NCBI GenBank assembly: GCA_032358255.1 | Contig: JAULBX010005553.1 | Span: 310,001 to 374,000 of the forward strand | DNA from: Heterotrichella gracilis | Lineage: Eukaryota; Sar; Xanthophyceae; Tribonematales; Xanthonemataceae | DNA: 64,000 nt | Direction: 5' to 3' | Shown: piece by piece, positions 33,301-43,534 of the stretch | Position numbering within the stretch: the stretch's first letter is position 1 | How the letters are laid out: the number at the start of each line of letters is the position of its first letter | Position numbers and translations under genes: made by a program | Notes under the pieces: model-generated | Databases searched by the model: none | Seen by the model: the letters and a program-made list of their open reading frames with translations, nothing else | Told to the model about the DNA's origin: nothing

Positions 33301-36300
33301 TCCACATCATGCAGGTGGGTATTGCTGCATGCAGATTGCCACTGCAAAGCACCAGCATTTGGAAAGCACTTGGTTGAAAGCAGTGTGCACACGGACGTGA
33401 GGTTGTTTGGGGGTTGGTGGGTGTGAGCTTGTACATCACTTTGCAGTTCTATCGTGTTCGAGATGTTGCAGTTCCATCGTGTTTGAGATGGGGCAGGTAC
33501 AATCATGGCCTTGGGATGTACATGTGTCACGACATGATCCATTCATGCGCAGGAACGTATTTGCCTCGTACCCGCTTGTACTATTGCATGCAGGGTATAA
33601 CCACTCAATAATAACCACACCACTATAAGATAATAAAATAAATAATGCCAGCTGATCCAACTGGTTGCCATTGTGTGCAGGAGTGCCTCAAGGAGCTTAG
33701 TGGTAACCATGGCCAGCCCATGAGTGCTGAGGAGGCAGTTCTGGCTGTAAAGTCCAAGACAGGGCCAATCCGGTGCTTCAGGCCACACCTCAAGCCACCA
33801 GACACCTTTGCCTATGCTGCAGCAACTCCCCAGCAGGTCCAAGACCAGACCAATCCGCACTACCTGCCTGATGACTTTGAGGAGGAGATGGTGCAGCATA
33901 TGCTCAACAAGCAGACCTTCACCAAGGTAGGGGGTTGGGCAAAACTGGGCAGTGCTCAATTCTGCTCCACATTTGTTGGCAATGCTCAACCCTGCTCCAT
34001 AGTTGTGACTTGTTGCGTAGTGACCATGAACCGTAGAAGCCATATGACACAGGCAACATGGGTACCCCATGTGTTTTTTACTGCTGCAAGGGAATTCCAT
34101 GCTGACCACAAAAAATGCTTTTCATGAGGTTCATCGTCGTGCTGGCTGCCCGCAGGCTGCCCAGACATTGGTCGGGTACCGGAGGCATGAAGTTGGACTG
34201 CTGGCGGTAGCTGCCCAGTTTGCCTTCAAGCAGCTTGTCAAGTCCAGCTGCTTTGATGCGGACAGGCACATGCTCCCCTTGTACATGCAATGCCTCAGGG
34301 CCCACGTGGACAGAGTCATTGCAGAAAGCGCGGCAGCTGAAGACTGGGTGCGTATCTGATTCGTATCGATACCTTACAAAATACCATCCACACAATAATC
34401 AGGGCAGGGCATTCGTAAAATTTCACCACCACAAGAAGGCCAGAATGTTGGTTTGACACATGAAGTATAGCGTGCGTTCATTATGTTACATGATTCATGT
34501 GCTGCTGTTTTCCTTGACCAATGCAAATGTGTTCCACAGGATGAAAGGGCCTCTGGAGATTGGGCCGCTGCAGATAGGGCCGCTGAGATGCTGATCCTTG
34601 AGGAGGAGAGACAGCAGCAGCAGGAGGCGGCCAAGGCAAAGAAGAAGGCAGCCAGGAAAGCAAAGCAGCGGGCAGCAGCGGCTGAGCTGGCTGTTGGGGC
34701 ACGGGAAGATGGTAAGCAGGAGGCAGCAGCAGCAGCAGTTGGGCTGGCTACTGGGGCAGGGGAGGATGCAAAACAGGAGGCAGCAGCAGTTGAGCTTGCT
34801 GTTGGGGCAGGGGAAGATGGTAAGCAGGAGGCAGCAGCAGCAGCAGTTGGGCTGGCTACTGGGGCAGGGGGGGATGCAAAACAGGACGCAGCAGCAGCTG
34901 AGCTGGCTGTTAGGGCAAGGGAAGATGCAAGGATCGTTTCTGGGGTTGAGGCCAGCGCAGGTGTAGCATCAGGTAGAGCAGCAGAGCTGGCTGCTGGGTC
35001 AGGGGAGGGCGTCTGCAACAGCTCAGTGGGTGAGGCTATTGCAAGCGTTGCTGCTAATGGAGGAGATGCAGGGACTCACATTGGTAGCTGCCTGGGTAAA
35101 ACCACGGTGGAGCCCCAGCGAGGTTGCCTACAAGAGGGTGAAGATCCACCAGTATCTGGGGAAGGACCCTATGTGGATGGGGCACAGGAGGAGGGCACAT
35201 GGATGGCCAAGGGGAACCCAAAACAGGTGGCAGGTGCGAATTGTAGTTGCTTTTAGCATTTCAACTTTATGTAAAATAGATATTTCCTTTGGTAATAAGC
35301 TATAAATTGTTTTTATCGTTGTACAGAGATAAAACTTTAAAGCTTCTAACTTTTTTTGCATGCACTTCAAGAATTCGAACCCCATGTCATTGCAGCATGA
35401 TTCGTTGAACCCCTTGCGGTTGCTCCTATGCAGGCCTGCGCAAGCCTGTCACGCTCCTCGACCTGCAGCACAGCGCCCAAGCAGAACCTGAACCAGCAGA
35501 TGCCGACGATGACATGGCGCTGCAGGATGTCCTGGGGATGCTGCTGCCAGGTGGCGCCCACACAGCTGGCAGGAGGGTTGCTGACGTGGTGCCTGCATCG
35601 ACCAACCAGTTCGCACCAGTTTTGGGCTTTGTGCCTAAGCCAGTGGCGGGTGCCCCAAGCGCCACATCAGCACGGCCTGCCAGCTGGCGGCAGCAGGGAC
35701 CGCCCAGGGGGGTGATATCACCCGAGTCGCTGGTGTGGCCCATGGCGGGCATCAGCCTGAGGCCACAGGCATCCCCAGTGATGCAGGGCGTGATCCCCAC
35801 CATGCACAGGCAAGCTCATCCGCTTCCATATTCTCCCCAGTTGCTCCCCTTGCTAGCCACCACCCACATGCCACCTGACGACTCACGGCCGCCAGCCAAT
35901 GAGAACATGCCATTGGCCAGGCAAGGTGGTGAAGCAGTGACGTGGCTCCCTTCGGCACGTCCCCAGCCCCGCCCATCGGCGCCAGTTGCGGCAAGCAGCC
36001 GCCAGTCTCGGGCACCAGGCACCGCTCGCTTCTACTGCCCACTGACCAAGGTGAGTTTTTGCCGCCACGTTGTTGTGCCACCCATCACATGGAACATCAT
36101 TGCAGGGTTGGGCAGCTGCGTTTTGCTCCCTAAACCCTAAGCTTATCCGAAGCCCTAAACAGGCTGCATGCACATCCACAGCCCCAGTGACCAATCAGGA
36201 ACCCATTGCATCAGGACCAGCCATGCATGCATACATATTTGGTGGTTGTTAAGCAGTGCAGAGGATGCTCAATGCTGCGACTATGATGCACCCTCAGAGG

Positions 36301-36638
36301 TTTGCACACAGCGCTTGTACAGAAGCAGTCGCTCTGCTGCATGTCGATTCGTTCAAACATGGCATGAACTCTGTTGTTGCAATGACAGTGCATTGCTGCT
36401 GGCAACTGCGTTGCTGAGTGATGAGAACCTGGGTGGGGTTTTGCAGGAGCTGCTGCGCGAGCCGGTGATTGCCGCTGACGGGCACACCTACAAGGCGGCT
36501 GCGCTGGGTGACTGGCTGGCGCACCACACCACCTCCCCCGTCACTGGGGAGCCCCTGGAGCACAGCCACCTGTTCCCAAACCATGCGGTGCGGTCAGCGG
36601 TGGCAGCCCTGAAGGAGGAATTGGGCAGAAGAGCGTGA
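27361..36638 (+). CDS. Large zinc-finger and U-box protein with Ala-rich repeats (DUF629-like layout)
   Basis: In-phase exons: ?-27556, 27810-28107, 28716-28883, 29067-29307, 29660-29812, 30251-30352, 30526-30613, 30792-31119, 31607-31724, 32394-32540, 32693-32842, 33016-33314 (either with a 53-base intron at 33086-33138 or using a donor at 32838), 33681-33926, 34156-34347, 34540-35233, 35434-36050, 36447-36638 (TGA); over 1,300 residues, 5' end not found. Exon 27810 has a C2H2-like finger, CPVCNAVHFHTAWKLIDHLH followed by LEH. Exon 34540 has AAEMLILEEERQQQQEAAKA followed by a Lys/Ala stretch and tandem repeats. The C terminus is a U-box: FYCPLTKELLREPVIAADGH, TYKAAALGDWL, SPVTGEPL, ending with HAVRSAV. 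U-boxes bind E2 enzymes, so an E3 ubiquitin ligase role is likely. The finger plus the later acidic-then-Lys coiled region recall plant DUF627/DUF629 ubiquitin-hydrolase-related proteins, but no protease Cys/His boxes were seen. Confidence 0.75.
28184..28203 (+). repeat. Copy of the 28107 exon/intron junction
   Basis: GCATGGTGAGACATCCCTA spans the real junction at 28104-28122. GCATGGTGAGACATCCCTGA recurs at 28184-28203, followed again by a GCAAAACC/GCATAACC-type segment. Confidence 0.8.
28273..28294 (+). repeat. Interstitial TTTAGGG array
   Basis: Three consecutive TTAGGGT/TTTAGGG heptamers inside the intron between the U-box gene exons ending 28107 and starting 28716. Confidence 0.85.
28474..28716 (+). 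repeat. Three tandem units of about 90 bp running into an acceptor
   Basis: Units share CTGTGGGGCTCTGGTGTGGG, TCCTAGACCTTAACTGGCAT and GTTGATGTGGTGTGATTGGG, with TTTAGGG-like spacer. The last unit diverges to GTCCTGGACATTCTCCAG, which is the acceptor of the exon at 28716. The 3' splice region has thus been amplified upstream. Confidence 0.8.
31531..31552 (+). repeat. Interstitial CCCTAAA array
   Basis: Two perfect CCCTAAA units plus partial units (TGAACCCTAAACCCTAAACC) in the U-box gene intron before the exon at 31607. Confidence 0.85.
31730..31780 (+). repeat. Degenerate TTTAGGG array between duplicated junction copies
   Basis: GTTTTAGGGTTTAGGGTTTA and further degenerate units fill the gap between the true exon end at 31724 and its copy at 31792. 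Confidence 0.85.
31792..31822 (+). repeat. Near-perfect copy of the 31724 exon end and donor
   Basis: The exon end GCGCTCAGCCAGCTGGAGGC, then ACTGGTGAG (31700-31728), recurs as GCGCTCAGCCACCTGGAGGC, then ACTGGTGAG (31794-31822). It differs at one base in about 29, so it is one of the youngest copies in the window. Confidence 0.92.
34673..34930 (+). repeat. In-frame Ala/Gly/Glu tandem repeats in the U-box protein
   Basis: Four to five repeats of about 21 residues, alternating ELAVGAxEDGKQEAAAA and GLATGAGEDAKQEAAA types, so the higher-order unit is about 43 residues (128 bases). Bases are close to identical between units, pointing to recent slippage or unequal exchange within the exon at 34540-35233. 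Low-complexity helix-forming linker before the proline-rich segment and U-box. Confidence 0.85.
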
Positions 36639-37040
36639 CGCACAGGCTTATATAGGGTTATTCCTGTCATTGCATTAGCTACATTTACTCTTGATACCAT
36701 AGCATATGTGACCAAACATATTGGTTGAATCATTCGTTTAATTTTTGGCTACAGGCATTTTGCCAACAATATTGAAGTCCTTTTTCTTCTGGTAGCTCTC
36801 TTGTCCTACAATTATGTTAACTTCTAAGACGACTCTACAGATTACATCTGTCTTGACGTCAGTGTTATAGTACCCTACACCTGTGCAGGGACCAGGTTGC
36901 AAACAGTCAGGGTTAATCACAAAGACTTCTTAGATTCATAGATACGCAGTTCAGAAATAGTTGCACACCACTGAGTGCCACCTGCACTTGTGACCATTGG
37001 GCAGCTGCATGGGGGAGTAAGATAGAATATGGTTGTTCCA

Positions 37041-37242
37041 CGCGCGACCTCCTTGTCAAGTGTCCAATGCCCGCACTTTGCACTCCATGCTGTGTGCAAT
37101 ACGGTAGTACCTCACGTGTCCTCATGACTGGCTTTGCGCTTGGTCCACACAGCCGGTCGTGAGGACACAACGGATATTGCCCTTTTGCGCAAGGCATGAG
37201 TGAAATGAGCAGGCAATGGACACTTGCCATGGAGTTCACGCG
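37041..37242. repeat. Long imperfect inverted repeat (hairpin), arms about 92 bp
   Basis: The left arm 37041-37133 pairs with the right arm 37151-37242 around a 17-base loop. The inner 18 bp pair almost perfectly (GTGTCCTCATGACTGGCT with AGCCGGTCGTGAGGACAC, both differences still allowing G-U pairs in RNA). Another well-paired block is CAAGTGTCCAATGCC with GGCAATGGACACTTG. Overall identity is roughly three quarters by eye. If transcribed, it would fold into a long hairpin like algal small-RNA precursors; it could also be a MITE. There is no open frame of note. Confidence 0.75.
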
Positions 37243-38177
37243 GTACGTACGCGGCAAAGATGTGGTTGGGGTGCATTCCATGGCTGCCCAAGGACAGCCA
37301 TGGCGCAAAAGTGTAACCATGCAGGCGCCCTCTGCTGGCATGACACATGCTTCCCTGTCACACACGGGGAGGGGGGGCATTTAACATCTAAGGCATGAGC
37401 GGGGCTTCTGGTCGCTGCCCCCTAAATGTCTAAGGAATGGCCACAGGTCTAGGGTAACATGCGCACTGCTGCCCATGAGGGTATCAGCAACATCACCATG
37501 CAAACCGGCCAGCAGGCATGTACAGCAGCCAGGTCAGAAGGGTTTGCTAGTATTATAGGAGGCAGCAAACACCAGCAGGTACATAAGCTAGTAGCTGAGC
37601 TGTGGCTGCTGCCTTGGCTGCTGCCTTGACCGCATTAATGTTTTGTACCGATAGCTCACTCGAGTCCTCGCGGGTACACATCCCAGCGGTAGTTGTATGA
37701 GCATGCCTTGCTTCGGAAGTAAGCAAGAGACCTGATCAAGAGTGACGCATGGCCAAGGGTTGTAACAACTTTTTGAGCCAGTATTGCATTTGGGTCATGA
37801 GCTATGGGTAGCAAACCTTGATCCAGTCTTAACCTGTGTAGCTATGTACACGTGGCGTGCATGTGTCTGCTTGCGGGTACTCTTTGAACTGTTCTGTTCT
37901 TTGAACTGTTCTGTTCCCATAACCCAGTTTCTTCTTCAGTTGCACTGGACCGTTGCCACTGCTTGCATGTATAGTACATTGATTGGCACGTGCACTTGTG
38001 GCAAGCCCTTGTGGCAAGCAGTTGTACAGATTGGTTTCAATAGTAGCAGTTCCTTCGCCCACGCTTAACCATAACCATTAGAAAGCGACACGTGTACTAC
38101 TTGAAGTCCAATAGACCGTTTTCCAGCGGCTGAGGTTGGTCATGACTCAACCATCAGAGTGACTCAGCGACAAATAT

Positions 38178-38194
38178 GGGTTTAGGGTTTAGGG
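38178..38194 (+). repeat. Short TTTAGGG tract
   Basis: GGGTTTAGGGTTTAGGG, upstream of the Trp-rich protein gene. Confidence 0.8.
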
Positions 38195-38829
38195 CATTGT
38201 GGAACATACCCCTGAGCCAGCGCCAAACGCGGTTTGTGCAAACCTACATAACCAGCAAAACACTTCCGTTGTTTCAATTCTCTGAAACCTTTTCAACTCC
38301 TCCTCACCCACCCACCTGCCTCTCTCACCACCTTGTCGCCGCACGGTTGCTTGCAGCTTACACCTGCATCGAGAAACACACTGTCCACAACGCCTTGCAA
38401 CCCACATCCTTGTGCACAGCCACTGCGCCGTCACTCACAGCTGGAAACAGAAGATTCCAACAGCTCAAGACTTTGTTGCGCAGCACACAGCCGTAGCAAC
38501 TTTGTGCCCGAGCTCTCAAGGGCAAGCCCCTTGGGCCAGCCTTCTCAGAGTCGCACTCCTTCCAACACTCCAGATCACCTCGCACGCTCTTCACGTCTAC
38601 AAGGTAGGTCTATGCTCTTACAACGACATGATCTGTTGGTTTGGACTGGTACCACTCCGTTACAAATTTCTCACGGTTGTTTTGAACGGCCAAGAGGAGA
38701 CCATGCTTGGCCAATCGTGTGCTTTCCCAAAAGGCGTGCTGACCAGGCCTGGATCACCCTCCACGCTCACCCATACCAGTGTGCTCTTGTAGGAATACCC
38801 ATTCCGAAGCTCTAGATCATCAAGCAACG

Positions 38830-41800
38830 ATGGCAGCACGCCGGGTTTCAGCGCTGCAAGTAGCAGCTGCGGTGGTTTTGGCGTCGGTTTGCCTGTCCTT
38901 CAGCAACGCAACCCTCACAGGGTTGCATCCCTGCACCTGCGGTAAGCAACTAGCGAGTGCTGATTCAACCTTCGTGCATTTGATCACATTGCAAGCAAAG
39001 ATATCTCCTGCTTTTCGTTGCGGAGCCTTTCGCCACAACATGCATGCATGCAAACCAACCATCCTTCCATCCATCCATCCGTGGGAGATGTACGTCGCCC
39101 AACCCTCAGTCCGCGCCCACCTCCACCAACCCCGCGCCGCGGCTATCCGCCACAACATATTTTCACCGTTCGTGACTGTTTCCGTTGCGTAGGGGCCTTG
39201 AAAAGCGGTTCGACACGTCAGATCCCGGGCTTCACCTCCCATTCGAGGAGCTCCCCAGCATTGGACAACAGCCACGGGACCTGCGCCGCCACCCACGAGA
39301 ATGGCACCCATTCGGCCATGCAAGCGGTAGGTCCTTGCAAGGAACCCAGTGCTACCTGGTGGATGGACCTGCCAGTGCGTGCTGTTGCATACCTGGAGGG
39401 TCTGGGCTAGGGTTTTGGTTGTGGTGCAGCAGAATTCGAACAAACTGCGGCAGTGCACACCACTGACCCTCCGTGTAACCTTCCTACCTGCTTATCACTT
39501 ACCCTGATTTCCCCCTGCCCCATGTGCAGCCCAGAGCCGCCACCCTATCTGTCACCAACCTACCAAGCGGCGGCATTCGCATCTCCCACACCTCCACCAC
39601 ACCACCATCCATAGCTACCATCTACTTTGTCCAAGGGGGTCCAGCCCCCATTCAGGTAGGGTAAAAGGGCTCTATGCTGACTGTGACTCGATGTGGTATC
39701 ATTGTCACCAGCCCTGTTACGGTTATAACGTTCAGGCTTGCAAACTGTGCTGACTGTGAATGTGCTTGTGACCTGGGTTTTTCAACCTTTGGCCACCCTC
39801 GTTAGCTCTACAACCCCCGAGTCCCACTCCTTCCACATATAACTGCTGGTCCTGGTTTTCTGGGTTCAAACTACTGCCATCCCCCCCGTGCCTAACCCCT
39901 CCCCCTTCCAACTCGCGCAGAACCTCTCCCTGGCCTCCAACGTGAGCCTACATCTGTTCATCCCCTCCCAGGGCCTGGCAGCCCACGTCACCATCACCAG
40001 CGGTGACCAAGCTGATGCGGCAACCTCGGATGCACACGTGCTGTGGGCCAACCTCACGCGGCAACTCCACCCCCTGCCGGCGCCACCGATACCAGATAAC
40101 GACGCTAGGGTAAGTGCCCGCAGGCAGCCAAACCCTACAGACTTTGGTTGATTGTCCAGAGCCCCTATCCTGACTGCTGGTCGTCACATCCTGCACTTGC
40201 TCCTATATATTATATTTCCCTGCTGGCCCAGTATCCGTGACCAAAAACCCTAAAGTTTAAACCCTAAATTGTGGACAAGCCCCAGTCCCCTCCTGCTTCC
40301 CCTTGTCCTCACCTCACCCTTGCCCCTTCCTCCTATCGCAGGTTGACAACGTGAGCGGCAACTACCTTGGCTCCCACAGCGAGTCCACCATGCACTCCAG
40401 CATGAACACCTCCCACACCCAGAGCCGCACGCTGATGGACCACACCAGGGCAGCAATCAACGCTGTGGGCGCCAGCGGCAGGCGCTTGCTCGCCATGTCA
40501 TGGGCCTGTGTGTCCTGGACTTTCATGCGCGTGCTCTCCATGAGCTGGGCCATCCTCTCATGGGCCTCCAAGCGAGTGCTCAGATCCTCCTTGGCCTTCA
40601 AACGCCTGCTCCCCATGCCCTGGGTCGGCCTATCCTGGGCCTTCAAGCGCGTGGCCAACATCTCCTGGATGTCCGTGGTCGTGATCTTGATGTCCTGGCT
40701 GTTGATGGCTTGGGCGTTCATCCTGTACAAGGTCCACTCCTGCCTGAAGAATACCAAGGTCAGGGCGATGAAGAGGAAGGTCAGTGCGCTCTACATGCGG
40801 GTGGCAGCCAAGTCCTGGAGCCTCAAGTCCCTGGTCGCCATGCGTGCCTCCAAGATGTGCCTACCTTTCACAAAGCTCATCCGCACGATCGCCACCTCCT
40901 GGATCCGGATGTCCCTGGCCTTCAAGCGCGCGGTGGCAATGTGCCGGGCCCTCCTGTGCTGGCTCGCCATGCGCCCGGTGGCCACCTCCTGTGCCGCCAG
41001 GCACGTTGTCGTCACCTCCTCGTCCTGGATGTCCCTGGCCATCAAGCGCGTCATCCACATGTGCCTGGCCTCCCTGCGGATGGTCATCGTGTCCTGGGTG
41101 TGGACGGCGCTGGCTGTCATTGACGTGGCGAACATGTACTGGAGCTTGGTGGCCCTGGCCTGCAAGCGCGTGGTCAACACCTTCTGGCTCGGGGTGCGCG
41201 TGCTGACCACATCCTGGGTGCTGACGGCAAGGGCCTACCTGCGCGCGGTCACCATGACCTTGACGTGCGTGCGGGTGGCCTTCATGTCCTGGGTCTGGGC
41301 GTCCCTGGTCATCACGTGCGGGATCGCCACCTAATGGGCCTGGATGACGGTGGTCATCACGCCCGTGGTCTTCATGCCCCTACTCCTTGTGCGCTTCGTC
41401 TTCCTGTCCTGGGTGCGGCTGTCCACGGCCTACGTGCGCTGTGTGCTGATGCCCCCGGCCCTCACCCAGAGAGTCTTGATGCGCGCGGCTGCCACCACCA
41501 GGGCTTTCACACAGGCGGTGTCCCGGATCGTGGTGAGTGCCAGCACAGCACAGCACTGGTGTGTGTCTCCCTGGCAACTGCCATTCGTGCATACCTGCCA
41601 TTGCACATCAGATGCGCGCACCAGCATGTGATGCTAGCGCGATCAGTGATGTGGGCCATGCGCTGTAGATTGCTTTGTGACCATGATGCTTCACCATGTC
41701 ATGACCGCCTCCAAAGGCTGTGTTGCATTCTGAGGATGAGCCTGTGGTGTCACACGTACTGATTAGCCTGTGCCTTGTGCCTGCACAATCAAACAAAAAA

Positions 41801-42034
41801 ATAGATTCAAATCTACTACAATTACTTGTTGGCAAAACATATGTACTGTCGGCCAAGATAAGCCTAACAGCTGATTGTAAGTATTTATGTGCTCATATAT
41901 CCATTTGTGTTACGTTGCAGGCTGACCCCAACTCTCTCCAGGATATGGCCTTCAGCGTCAGGGAAAGGAGGAATTACAATGGGGCTGACAAGGGCAAGAT
42001 GGCGCCCAGGGTGAAGTTGATTGCCAATTGCTGA
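38830..42034 (+). CDS. Secreted/membrane Trp-rich repeat protein with one in-frame TAA
   Basis: Six exons, all phases closing: 38830-38941, 39193-39326, 39530-39655, 39921-40109, 40342-41532, 41921-42034 (TGA). The first exon encodes a signal peptide (VSALQVAAAVVLASVCLSFS), then short Ser/Thr/Asn-rich segments with sequons (NLS, NVS, NLT). The large exon encodes an array of quasi 15-residue repeats such as MSWAILSWASKRVLR and MPWVGLSWAFKRVAN, plus a hydrophobic stretch (VVVILMSWLLMAWAFILYKV) that could cross the membrane. At 41332-41334 the frame has TAA directly before TGG, where other repeats have a Ser codon (TCA/TCC/AGC) before TGG. A single C-to-A change from TCA explains it, and the frame then stays open in repeat sequence to a good donor at 41533. 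So the gene is either a recent null allele, a protein of about 518 residues ending here, or carries a sequencing error. I do not recognise the family. Confidence 0.6.
40480..41532 (+). repeat. Coding array of about 45-bp repeats (SW...KRV units)
   Basis: The array is built of 45-base units with some 30- and 75-base variants, so the basic step may be 15 bases. The typical unit is TCCTGGGCCTTCAAGCGCGT. Because the repeat is regular, other frames and the reverse strand also stay open for long stretches (the reverse reads like RLKAQD/RLEAHE coiled coil), so strand choice rests on the flanking spliced exons and their phase. Confidence 0.75.
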
Positions 42035-43534
42035 CCAGCACCCCTTGCTACAGCATCCCAGCGAGCGTAGGTGCACGCACTTAAACCAGACATAAGGATT
42101 TTTGCAAGCCCTTACTGGGCAAAATGAATTTGCAATACCCGCGCAGTAGAGCGCAAAGAAATTGAACCCTATGTTATCAACAAACCTCCTCAATCGTAGT
42201 ATTTAATTTGCGAGTTTCCCTCGTCAAGTTTTATGGCCATTTTTACTCCGACTGCCAATTGTTTCTACATCACAATTGTTTCGTCGTGCGCAATGCATTG
42301 TCACTGAGTGCAGTGCGGTGCAAATGACAATTGCGTAGTGCTAGAAACATGGCATGTGTTCACCTGACGAGCACACGTTCCAGTATACCTGAGTATACTT
42401 GGTGTGATGAACTGTCAGCTTGAGGCCTGCAGCCCATGGTGTATATATATTTAATTATAAGTTTTGACCTCGTTGCAACACCTGGTCTTCTTCATGCTAG
42501 GTACATGAATCCGATACATTGTTGGATATGTGCCACTGTGGCAGCGCTTTTACATCAATTTGACAAAACAATGTTTGGAAGAGTCCCCTGTTGTCTGTGT
42601 GTGCTGTTTGTTGTTTGATTGTGTGGAGTGTTTGTTTTTGCTCTAAGCATTAATAACCAACTGGTTGCAACCAATGCATGGCATGGTTGTTTTGATTGAT
42701 TTTCATGAATTACCTATTTTCTAGCAGTACAGGCCCGGCGGCCGTGACGCCATGTCCCCATTGGGAGCTGAAGCTGCTAATAGGCAATGTCCACAGAGTG
42801 ACGTGAGTGTATCAGCCTCAATTTAATTTGGATAGTATGTGAACACTGTTGGCAGTGCCAATTTAATTGTTTTGAACACATATTCCAGAGCACGCTGAGC
42901 GGTCTGAGCCCTCATGCAGCCTGCTAGTTGCCTACTAGTCTGGTAGACTCCTTCCCCCGGGGAAATATTTGATCCCGGGAGGCCTTCAGGGGTTGCTCAA
43001 TTTATGATGGAAGTTACCGTATTTACAGCGGTTGTAATCATCCTCCTTGGGAGTTTTTTCGCAGGCCAGCATGGTGGCATGATGCTGGGCGGCTACCCAT
43101 GGCGCGCCAATCCATCAGTATTTGACATGTTGAGACTGCTCAGCACTGTGACAGTGGCGAGACTCAGTGCAATGATTTTCACGACAACAGTCCTCAACAA
43201 CTTGCTAAAAATGTGGCTCACATGGCATCACAATGCGCGTCAAATACATCAATGCTGGTGTTCAACATATTGGAGTTGTCCATGTACTTTTGCAACACCC
43301 CTGGCAGCGACATGCATGTATGATAGCCCTGAACAGATAAAGAGGTCCCTCAATACACCCTCTCGCCACACACAACTGGCACAACCCTCCTGCCACATTG
43401 ACCCCACATGCCACACTGTACCTCAGACCTACGCTATGCGTGAACCCTTGCGCAATCGAAAATTGGTGCACGACAGTATAGCACACACACTCCCTAAACC
43501 CTAAACCCTACGATACCCCTGCATCCCTCCCCCC
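42035..43534. other. Convergent intergenic region, AT-rich
   Basis: No supported gene. A 166-codon open frame at 43004-43504 starts with a hydrophobic stretch (MEVTVFTAVVIILLGSFF) but degenerates and has no splice or homology support. CCCTAAACCCTAAACCCT ends the region at about 43493-43510. Confidence 0.4.

Larger units (their letters stand above)
36639..38829. other. Intergenic region with a long hairpin and short repeats
   Basis: No supported coding exon. It contains the foldback at 37041-37242 and a TTTGAACTGTTCTGTTC direct repeat (two copies, about 37884-37917). Also present are TGCTGCCTTGGC repeats near 37600, a GGGTTTAGGGTTTAGGG tract at 38178-38194, and the probable promoter and 5' UTR of the Trp-rich protein gene. 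Confidence 0.5.

Noticed and set aside
35371-35395. tRNA-like TTCGAACCCC
   Set aside because: No matching acceptor, D or anticodon stems could be built around it; it lies in an intron of the U-box gene.
40500-41123. Second long plus-strand frame in the same array
   Set aside because: Not in phase with the acceptor at 40341 or the donor at 41533. Leu/Gly/His-rich translation typical of an off-frame reading.
40362-41210. Minus-strand frames reading like RLKAQD/RLEAHE coiled coil
   Set aside because: The regular repeat keeps several frames open. The minus frame has a stop near 40791 and no spliced exons, whereas the plus frame joins five other exons in phase and starts with a signal peptide.
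41332-41334. Stop-codon reassignment (UAA as sense) as explanation of the in-frame TAA
   Set aside because: The methyltransferase gene in this window ends in TAA at the expected place, and the TAA is one base from the Ser codon of the repeat.
43004-43504. 166-codon plus-strand frame with a hydrophobic start
   Set aside because: No homology that I recognise, degenerates into Thr/His-rich sequence, and no clear promoter or splice context.
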